From NCBI RefSeq assembly GCF_003131185.1, contig NZ_QFFU01000001.1:372001-436000 (forward strand): DNA of 64,000 nucleotides, in the 5' to 3' direction. The notes beneath the pieces are model-generated. The model was given only the letters and a program-made list of their open reading frames with translations, searched no databases and was not told the DNA's origin. The DNA comes from Pseudomonas ovata (lineage in GTDB: Bacteria > Pseudomonadota > Gammaproteobacteria > Pseudomonadales > Pseudomonadaceae). Numbering within the stretch: the first letter of the stretch is position 1; every line of letters begins with the position of its first letter. Both the position numbers and the translations under genes were made by a program. This document shows positions 58,187 to 64,000 of the stretch, in pieces.

Positions 58187-59272
58187 ATGCCCAGTTTCGA
58201 ACCCGATTCCATGCAAGACACTGCTCCCCTGGAAACAGAGGATGCTATAGGCAAAGACAGCATCAGCGTGTCGCCCTTTCCACTGCCTACCGGTTTTCGT
58301 GCCTATCGATCACCGAAGCTCAGCCTGCCAGATGACAACGAGGTCTATCTTGATTTCACCCCAAAGGTGCGGCTTCCCGAGCGAGTGATTCGCCGTTATC
58401 TGGGCTTTGCGCTCGGCCTGATCGCGATTTATCTGGTTTACACCCTTGCGCTCGACATCATCAGCCTCACAGGGCAACGCCCGGCCTTTGAAAGGTTGCG
58501 CGGCTTGCTGGCGGACGATGGCTGGCTCATCAGCGTCGGGGCGTTCATCGCCTTCATATTGATCAGCTCGGTCCTGCGAAGCATCTGGGTATGGACGCGT
58601 CCCTATCCGATGCGCTTCAACCGCCAGCGTCGCGAGATGGCCTACATTGCCGATGCTGACCAACGGACGCGGTTCATTGCCTGGGAGAAGATCGGTGCGT
58701 TTGTCAGAGGAACGGACACTCATACCTCTTTGCTCGCGGAGCCTATCAGGATCTATACGCTCAACCTGGTGCTCTTTAGTGAAGACGATGCTGAAACGAA
58801 CATATTTCTTTCATCACACTCAAGCCTGGAGAAGGCCATGGGCGAATGGGAAAGCATCCGGATTTTCATGGAGAGAGGCCGCAAATACTTGCCCGCCGAT
58901 TCCGTGGCGCATGATGCAATGGGGGGCACGCTTGAGCATCTTCATATGCTCCGCGATCTATACAAGCAAGGCAGTTACCTGCGTTACCTGTTGGTTTTCA
59001 TCCCGCTCAACCTGCTCGCAGGCGGGACGCTCCCCTTTCATATTGCCCGCTGGATCAAGAAACTGCCCCGGGTCGAGCACTCGAAAGAGATGCGCGAATG
59101 GTCGCAAGCGATACCGTCCAGATCATGGAAACGCCCGGATGAGTTGTTCCGTGAGCTCACCCTGGAAAGACTTGAGTACCTCAATACTGGCAAGACGCTG
59201 ATGGACTATCAACGCGAATGCGTGGAGTTTGTCCGTCTGGAGGACGACGCTTTCGAGGAGGCCAATTCGTAA
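58187..59272 (+). CDS. Second DUF6708 membrane protein, probable orphan immunity
   Basis: Protein of 361 residues, paralogous to the first DUF6708 protein: FPLPTGFRAYRSPKLSLPDD compares with LPLPTGATIFSSQKPIIPHS, and PMRFNRQRREMAYIADADQ with PIRFNRQRREVAYVARRG. Two membrane helices lie at about 75-100 and 115-135. No effector gene accompanies it. I chose ATG 58187 because copy 1 of the leader repeat aligns its ATG with this one; an upstream in-frame start would lie inside the repeated leader. It probably protects against effectors of other strains. Confidence 0.76.
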   Translation: MPSFEPDSMQDTAPLETEDAIGKDSISVSPFPLPTGFRAYRSPKLSLPDDNEVYLDFTPKVRLPERVIRRYLGFALGLIAIYLVYTLALDIISLTGQRPAFERLRGLLADDGWLISVGAFIAFILISSVLRSIWVWTRPYPMRFNRQRREMAYIADADQRTRFIAWEKIGAFVRGTDTHTSLLAEPIRIYTLNLVLFSEDDAETNIFLSSHSSLEKAMGEWESIRIFMERGRKYLPADSVAHDAMGGTLEHLHMLRDLYKQGSYLRYLLVFIPLNLLAGGTLPFHIARWIKKLPRVEHSKEMREWSQAIPSRSWKRPDELFRELTLERLEYLNTGKTLMDYQRECVEFVRLEDDAFEEANS

Positions 59273-59279
59273 CAACAAA

Positions 59280-59316
59280 TTGCATCACCCTCAGCAAACG
59301 ATAATCCCTCTTATTC
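59280..59316 (+). promoter_or_regulatory. Possible promoter with Fur-like sequence before the DUF1111 gene
   Basis: TTGCAT (59280-59285) and TAATCC (59302-59307) are 16 bases apart. GATAATCCCTCTTATTC (59300-59316) overlaps and partly resembles a Fur site, but the match is weak. A promoter is needed here because the operon's usual one is 8.5 kb upstream. Confidence 0.35.
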
Positions 59317-59374
59317 AAACCGGCCGGGGCTGTTAAGCTTGCCCGCCCTGAGGTTTGGCTGTTTGCAGAGTGCT

Positions 59375-60802
59375 ATGACTGTGCCGTTGCGTTCATCCCT
59401 GGCGTTGCTATTGGCCTTGGTCCTGACCGGGTGCGAGGACGCACCGCGTTTCACCCAGGCCGAGCCGGGGGAGGCGTTGTCGGGGGGTGCCACGACCGTG
59501 CAGCGCAGCGACAAGCATGCCTTTTCCCTGCCATCGGCCAATCTGCCGCCGGTCAAGCGGGTGGACTTCAGCGTCGGCAACAGTTTTTTCCGCAACCCCT
59601 GGGTCATTGCCCCGTCGACCACCACGGCGCGCGACGGGCTGGGGCCGTTGTTCAATACCAATGGTTGCCAGAACTGCCATATTCGCGATGGCCGTGGTCA
59701 CCCGCCAGAACCTGGCGACAGCAATGCGGTGTCGATGCTGGTCCGGCTGTCGATTCCCGACAGCGCCGGTACGGCCGAAGTGCTGCAGCGTGTCGGGGTG
59801 GTGCCGGAGCCGGTGTATGGCACGCAGCTACAGGACATGGCAGTGCCTGGTGTCGCGCCTGAAGGCAAGATAAGGGTCGAGTATGACCCACTGACCGTGC
59901 GCTTTCGCGACGGCATGCAGGTCGAACTGCGCCAGCCCACACTGAGCATCACCCAGTTGGGTTATGGTCCGCTGCACCCTGACACCCACATTTCGGTGCG
60001 CATCGCGCCGCCGATGATCGGCCTGGGCCTGCTCGAAGCCATTCCCGAAGCGGCCATCCTGGCCAATGCCGACCCTGAGAATCAGGATGGCGATGCCATT
60101 TCCGGGCGACCTAACTGGGTCTGGGACGAAGCGCGCCAACAGGTGGCGCTGGGGCGTTTTGGCTGGAAGGCCGGGCAGCCCACGCTCAACCAGCAGAATG
60201 CCCATGCGTTTGCCGGCGACCTGGGCCTGACCACGCGCCTGCTGCCGTTCGATGACTGCACGCCGGCACAGACCGCCTGCCTTCAAGCACCCAACGGCAA
60301 TGGCCCGCAGGGTGAACCTGAGGTCAGCGACAATATCCTGCGCCTGGTCGAGTTCTATACCCGTAACCTGGGTGTTCCGGCCCGTCGCCAGGTGGATGAT
60401 CCTCAAGTGCTGGCCGGCAAGAACCTGTTTTTCAAGGCTGGCTGCCAGCAATGCCACACGCCGCAGTTCACCACCCACGCCGATGCCGCAGAGCCTGAGC
60501 TGGCCAACCAGATCATTCGGCCCTACACCGACCTGTTATTGCATGACATGGGCGAAGGTCTGGCCGACAATCGCAGCGAATTCCAGGCCACCGGCCGTGA
60601 ATGGCGTACACCACCGCTATGGGGCCTGGGCCTGACCCAGACCGTCAGCGGGCACACCCAGTTGCTGCACGATGGCCGGGCCCGCAATGTGCTCGAAGCG
60701 ATTCTCTGGCACGGTGGCGAAGCCCAGGCTGCACAGCGGCAAGTGCTGGCTTTTGATGCACAACAAAGAGCAGCCTTGCTGGCTTTCCTCAATTCATTAT
60801 GA
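59375..60802 (+). CDS. Di-haem DUF1111 (thiol oxidoreductase/peroxidase-like) lipoprotein
   Basis: Periplasmic protein of 475 residues with a lipobox LTGC. Two CxxCH haem-binding motifs are CQNCH (about residue 99) and CQQCH (about 367). The size and arrangement fit the di-haem oxidoreductase family next to imelysin genes in iron-regulated loci. The start at 59375 gives a normal lipoprotein signal; the ORF extends 12 codons upstream without one. It is the first of three genes that in other Pseudomonas directly follow icmP. Confidence 0.86.
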   Translation: MTVPLRSSLALLLALVLTGCEDAPRFTQAEPGEALSGGATTVQRSDKHAFSLPSANLPPVKRVDFSVGNSFFRNPWVIAPSTTTARDGLGPLFNTNGCQNCHIRDGRGHPPEPGDSNAVSMLVRLSIPDSAGTAEVLQRVGVVPEPVYGTQLQDMAVPGVAPEGKIRVEYDPLTVRFRDGMQVELRQPTLSITQLGYGPLHPDTHISVRIAPPMIGLGLLEAIPEAAILANADPENQDGDAISGRPNWVWDEARQQVALGRFGWKAGQPTLNQQNAHAFAGDLGLTTRLLPFDDCTPAQTACLQAPNGNGPQGEPEVSDNILRLVEFYTRNLGVPARRQVDDPQVLAGKNLFFKAGCQQCHTPQFTTHADAAEPELANQIIRPYTDLLLHDMGEGLADNRSEFQATGREWRTPPLWGLGLTQTVSGHTQLLHDGRARNVLEAILWHGGEAQAAQRQVLAFDAQQRAALLAFLNSL

Positions 60803-60830
60803 TTGCGTCCCTTTAACCAAGGAGCCAGAG

Positions 60831-61895
60831 ATGTTCCGTCCCAAATTGCTGTTCACCGGCCTTGCGGCCCTGGCCCTGGGTGCCTGTACACCTGCCGACC
60901 CGCAGGCGGTCACTTCTGCGGCCATTGCCAAGCAAGTGATTCTGCCGACCTATAGCCGCTGGGTCGAAGCTGACCGTCAGCTGGCGAACAGCGCCCTGGC
61001 GTTCTGTCAGGGCAAGACCGACCTGCAAAGCGCGCGAGCCGACTTTCTCAAGGCGCAGAAAAGCTGGGCCGAGTTGCAGCCCTTGCTGATCGGCCCGCTG
61101 GCCGAGGGCAATCGTGCCTGGCAGGTGCAGTTCTGGCCCGACAAGAAAAACCTGGTCGGCCGTCAGGTCGAGCAACTGGTCACGGCCCAGCCGGCGATCA
61201 GCGTCGATGAGCTGACCAAGGCCAGCGTCGTGGTGCAAGGCCTGTCGGCCTACGAGTACATCCTGTTCGATGCCAATATCGACATGGCCAATGCCGAGCA
61301 GAAAGCCCGCTATTGCCCATTGCTGACCGCTATCGGTGCGCGCCAGAAAGCCTTGGCCGAAGAGATCCTCAACAGCTGGAACAGCACCGACGGCATGCTT
61401 GCGCAATTGAGCAAGTTCCCCAACCAGCGCTATGCCGACTCACACGAGGCCATTGCCGAGCTGCTGCGTGTGCAGGTCACCGCGCTCGACACCCTGAAAA
61501 AGAAGCTGGGCACACCACTGGGTCGCCAGTCCAAGGGCGTACCGCAGCCTTTCCAGGCCGACGCCTGGCGCAGTCAGGCCTCGCTGAGCAGCCTGCAGGC
61601 CAGCCTGGTCAGCGCCGAGACCGTCTGGGCCGGTGTCGACAACAAGGGCTTGCGTGGCCTGCTGAGCCGCGAGCAGAAGCCATTGGCCGACAAGATCGAT
61701 GCGGCGTATGCCGCCAGCCACACGCTACTCTCGCAACTGACCCCGCCGCTGGCCGATCTGCTGGCCAGCGACACCGGGCGCCAGCAACTCAACGCTTTCT
61801 ATGACAGCCTCAACGTGGTGCATCGCCTGCAGGAAGGCGAACTGGCCAAGGCGCTGGGCATTCAGTTGGGCTTCAACGCCAACGACGGCGACTGA
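60831..61895 (+). CDS. Second imelysin-family lipoprotein
   Basis: Protein of 354 residues with lipobox ALGAC and the imelysin fold. The motif equivalent to GxHxxE reads GLSAYEY, so the usual His is replaced while the Glu is kept. This is seen in the partner-type imelysins of such operons. AAGGAGCCAGAG precedes the ATG, 28 bases after the DUF1111 gene. It likely acts with the di-haem protein in the periplasm in iron handling. Confidence 0.85.
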   Translation: MFRPKLLFTGLAALALGACTPADPQAVTSAAIAKQVILPTYSRWVEADRQLANSALAFCQGKTDLQSARADFLKAQKSWAELQPLLIGPLAEGNRAWQVQFWPDKKNLVGRQVEQLVTAQPAISVDELTKASVVVQGLSAYEYILFDANIDMANAEQKARYCPLLTAIGARQKALAEEILNSWNSTDGMLAQLSKFPNQRYADSHEAIAELLRVQVTALDTLKKKLGTPLGRQSKGVPQPFQADAWRSQASLSSLQASLVSAETVWAGVDNKGLRGLLSREQKPLADKIDAAYAASHTLLSQLTPPLADLLASDTGRQQLNAFYDSLNVVHRLQEGELAKALGIQLGFNANDGD

Positions 61896-61909
61896 TCGGG
61901 AGAACACAG

Positions 61910-63016
61910 ATGATGTTGCGACGTCAGGCCCTGGCCCTTGGCAGCCTGTTGCTCAGTGCCGTGACACTGGGCGGCTGGACACTGTTTCGGCAGAAGGAAA
62001 TTAGCCCGTTGCTGCTGTCGGCACGCGATGATGCCGACGGCAAACACTATGCCGTGGGCTACCGGCTCGATGGCAAGGCTGTCTTTGCCACCGAAGTGCG
62101 CCTGCGTTGCCATGACATCATCAATCACCCCACGCTGCCACTGGCGGTGTTCATCGCCAGGCGCCCAGGCACGGAAAGCTACCTGATCGACCTGCGTGAC
62201 GGCCGCTTGCTGCAGACCGTCGTGTCGCCGCCGGGCCGTCATTTCTATGGCCATGCCGTGATTCATCAGCAGGGTGAATGGCTGTACGCCACCGAAAACG
62301 ATACCCGCGATCCCGGTCGCGGCGTGCTGGGCGCCTATCGCTTCGTCAACGAGCGGCTGGTGCGTGACGGTGAAGTCTCCACCCACGGCATCGGCCCGCA
62401 TCAGGTCTCGTGGATGCCTGACGGTGAAACCCTGATCGTGGCCAATGGCGGTATCCGCACCGAAGCCGAGAGCCGGGTCGAGATGAACCTCGATGCCATG
62501 CAACCTAGCCTGGTCCTGATGAAGCGTGACGGTACGCTGCTGAGCAAGGAAACCCTGGCCCAGCCGATGAACAGCGTGCGTCATCTTGCTGTCGCCCGCG
62601 ACGGCACCATTGTCGCCGGCCAGCAATTCATGGGCGATGCCCAGGAGACAGCCGAGCTGCTGGCGATCAAGCGGCCCGGCCAGCCGTTTCAAGCCTTCCC
62701 GGTGGCCGAGGCGCAGCTGCGGGCCATGAACCATTACACGGCCAGCGTCGCCATCCACGACGACCTGCGCCTGGTGGCGCTCACGGCACCACGGGCCAAC
62801 CGTCTGTTCATCTGGGACCTGGACAGTGGTGCCTTGCGGCTCGATGCCTCCATGCCCGACTGTGCGGGCGTGGGTGCAGTCAGTGAGGGTTTCGTGGTGA
62901 CGTCCGGCCAGGGACGCTGCCGTTTCTACGATTGTCGCCAGACCGATTTGCAGGCCAGGCCGCTGGACCTGCCAAGTGCGTTCTGGGATAACCATCTGCA
63001 CCTGCAGGTGGCCTGA
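61910..63016 (+). CDS. DUF1513 beta-propeller-like periplasmic protein
   Basis: Protein of 368 residues with an N-terminal signal containing twin Arg (LRRQALALGSLLLSAVTLGG), so possibly Tat-exported. The body has recurring blades such as GRHFYGHAVIHQQGEWLYAT and GIGPHQVSWMPDGETLIVAN, as in DUF1513. A GGAGAACACAG site precedes ATGATG. It is the last gene of the iron-related trio and ends 7 bases before the convergent PspA gene. Confidence 0.83.
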   Translation: MMLRRQALALGSLLLSAVTLGGWTLFRQKEISPLLLSARDDADGKHYAVGYRLDGKAVFATEVRLRCHDIINHPTLPLAVFIARRPGTESYLIDLRDGRLLQTVVSPPGRHFYGHAVIHQQGEWLYATENDTRDPGRGVLGAYRFVNERLVRDGEVSTHGIGPHQVSWMPDGETLIVANGGIRTEAESRVEMNLDAMQPSLVLMKRDGTLLSKETLAQPMNSVRHLAVARDGTIVAGQQFMGDAQETAELLAIKRPGQPFQAFPVAEAQLRAMNHYTASVAIHDDLRLVALTAPRANRLFIWDLDSGALRLDASMPDCAGVGAVSEGFVVTSGQGRCRFYDCRQTDLQARPLDLPSAFWDNHLHLQVA

Positions 63017-63023
63017 GCCAGGA

Positions 63024-63734
63024 CTACATGACCTTGCCGCCGGCAAGGCTGTTGCCCGGCGACGGCTGCGGTGCGGACTTGATCCGGGCCAGCACCGCAT
63101 AGGCACTGGACTCGTCAGGAATGATCACGGGCTCGCAGAGCAGCTTTTCCAGACGCGGATCACGTGTGCAGAGATCATTCCGGGCCTCAAGCTGAGCAGC
63201 TACCTCTCTCTGATGCTGGCAGATGATATCGAGCGCATCGGCTGCCGCCTGGAGACGGGCGATGGTATCGCAAGCGGGTAAAGCTGCGTGTCTGGTCGTG
63301 TTGATGCGCAAGGTGTCAATCTGCCGCTTCAGGGCACGCAGGGCATTTTCACCTTTTTCGAGTGCCAGGCGCAGCGTGTCGACATTCCTGCCGTATTGTT
63401 GCGCGACGCGCTTGTCTTCGACCTGCACTCGCTCAAGCCTGCCGATGTGGGCAGCCAGTTCCAGTGCAAGGTGATCATGTCCCAGCGCCAATGCCTTGCC
63501 GGCATTTCCGGCCAGTTCCGCCAGCCGCGCAGCGGTCTGTTCGGTTTCCCGGGAAGCAAGGATATGCTTGGTCATCAGGTTGGCAAGGCTCGAACGCCCA
63601 AGGCCGATCTCCTCTTCGGCTTCACCCACCGCCCGATCAAGCAGGCGTAACGCCTGGTCGGCCATGACGGTATCGGAGACATCATGGCCGCGCCCCCGCA
63701 AGGCGATCAATATTTTTGTCCAGATCAGGCCCAT
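63024..63734 (-). CDS. PspA/IM30 family protein
   Basis: Mostly alpha-helical protein of 236 residues, the length of PspA relatives. The start GLIWTKILIALRGRGHDVSD (amphipathic) is followed by long coiled-coil helices (LARLAELAGNAGKALALGHD-like) through residue about 200. PspA/IM30 proteins form oligomers that bind and protect membranes. AAGGAAATTGCC precedes the ATG at 63734. There are no psp regulatory genes next to it, so it may be a paralog rather than the classical phage-shock protein. Confidence 0.75.
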   Translation of the reverse strand: MGLIWTKILIALRGRGHDVSDTVMADQALRLLDRAVGEAEEEIGLGRSSLANLMTKHILASRETEQTAARLAELAGNAGKALALGHDHLALELAAHIGRLERVQVEDKRVAQQYGRNVDTLRLALEKGENALRALKRQIDTLRINTTRHAALPACDTIARLQAAADALDIICQHQREVAAQLEARNDLCTRDPRLEKLLCEPVIIPDESSAYAVLARIKSAPQPSPGNSLAGGKVM

Positions 63735-63906
63735 GGCAATTTCCTTCTGCGCAGCCGCGAAATGAATGAAAGCGAACGTTACAGCGAGCAAGGGAAAACG
63801 ATGACACAAGCACTGGGGCGGATATGCCGGAAATATCCCATAGAGGAAGTAAGAAATTTCCACACGACTTGAGGCTTCAGAGGTGCCCCTTACTTATGCC
63901 GGACGT

Positions 63907-63939
63907 AAAAAAGCCCCGGGCGTCAAACGCTCGAGGCTT
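63907..63939 (-). terminator. Terminator for the gene at the right edge
   Basis: On the minus strand AAGCCTCGAGCG pairs with CGCCCGGGGCTT (one mismatch, one G-T) around a 5-base loop and is followed by TTTT. Confidence 0.8.
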
Positions 63940-63957
63940 GTCGGGTGACGCATGGAT

Positions 63958-64000
63958 TCAACCTCTCTGGCCGGTGCCCTGGGTCATGCTGTAGAGAAAC
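63958..64000 (-). CDS. 3' end of a minus-strand gene, not identified
   Basis: Reading from the edge the frame ends FLYSMTQGTGQRG and a TGA at 63958-63960, followed 18 bases later by a good terminator. The length seen (14 codons) is too short to recognise a family. Confidence 0.4.
   Translation of the reverse strand, partial: FLYSMTQGTGQRG

Overview
The window is chromosomal DNA of a GC-rich Pseudomonas, most probably of the P. putida group. The evidence is gene content and order: ttgR/ttgABC beside a pca (beta-ketoadipate) locus, then pitA, purU and an MvaT/TurA-type H-NS protein; later olsBA, argP/argO, sodB next to bifA, and an icmP-like imelysin gene. Most of the window is core chromosome; the accessory DNA is intergenic repeats and one type VI secretion (T6SS) effector cassette. 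I saw no rRNA, tRNA, CRISPR array, integrase or complete insertion sequence.

Layout. 1-6.4 kb: solvent/antibiotic efflux pump TtgABC with its divergent repressor TtgR and the shared operator. 6.4-6.9 kb: a large imperfect inverted repeat where other Pseudomonas carry more pca genes. 7.0-12.5 kb: pcaR-pcaI-pcaJ-pcaF-pcaT, all on the minus strand, which finish the beta-ketoadipate pathway to succinyl-CoA and acetyl-CoA; PcaR-type boxes lie upstream of pcaI and of pcaR. 12.5-20 kb: a possible small RNA, a small conserved gene, the phosphate transporter, a palindromic repeat element, a HerA-like ATPase, a glycosyltransferase/deacetylase pair, a 59-residue gene and purU. 20.5-29.5 kb: turA, exonuclease I, then a tightly overlapping six-gene operon (RDD, SpoIIM-like, DUF4129, DUF4350, MoxR ATPase, DUF58) ending at a small inverted-repeat element that supplies the last stop codon.

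29.6-47.4 kb: a PilZ protein, a small lipoprotein, pyruvate kinase, class I fumarase, a ferredoxin-reductase, a cardiolipin synthase with a YceI protein, a beta-lactamase-fold hydrolase, the ornithine-lipid genes olsB-olsA, ACP phosphodiesterase, an ArsR repressor with repeated operators ahead of a XenB-type ene-reductase, an unusual heptad-repeat protein, a coiled-coil membrane protein, an epimerase/dehydrogenase and the divergent argP/argO pair. 47.5-52.2 kb: sodB, bifA and a Fur-box-preceded imelysin lipoprotein.

52.2-59.3 kb is the most striking region. A T6SS cassette (DUF4123 adaptor, 1152-residue VasX-like pore-forming effector, DUF6708 membrane protein as probable immunity) plus a second DUF6708 gene lies between the imelysin gene and its usual partners (di-haem DUF1111, second imelysin, DUF1513), which resume at 59.4 kb. 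The leader and start-codon region of the DUF4123 gene is duplicated almost base for base in front of the second DUF6708 gene. From about 55.1 to 57.8 kb base composition is clearly AT-richer, marking the toxin domain and its partner as recently acquired. The window closes with a PspA/IM30 gene and the 3' end of one more minus-strand gene.
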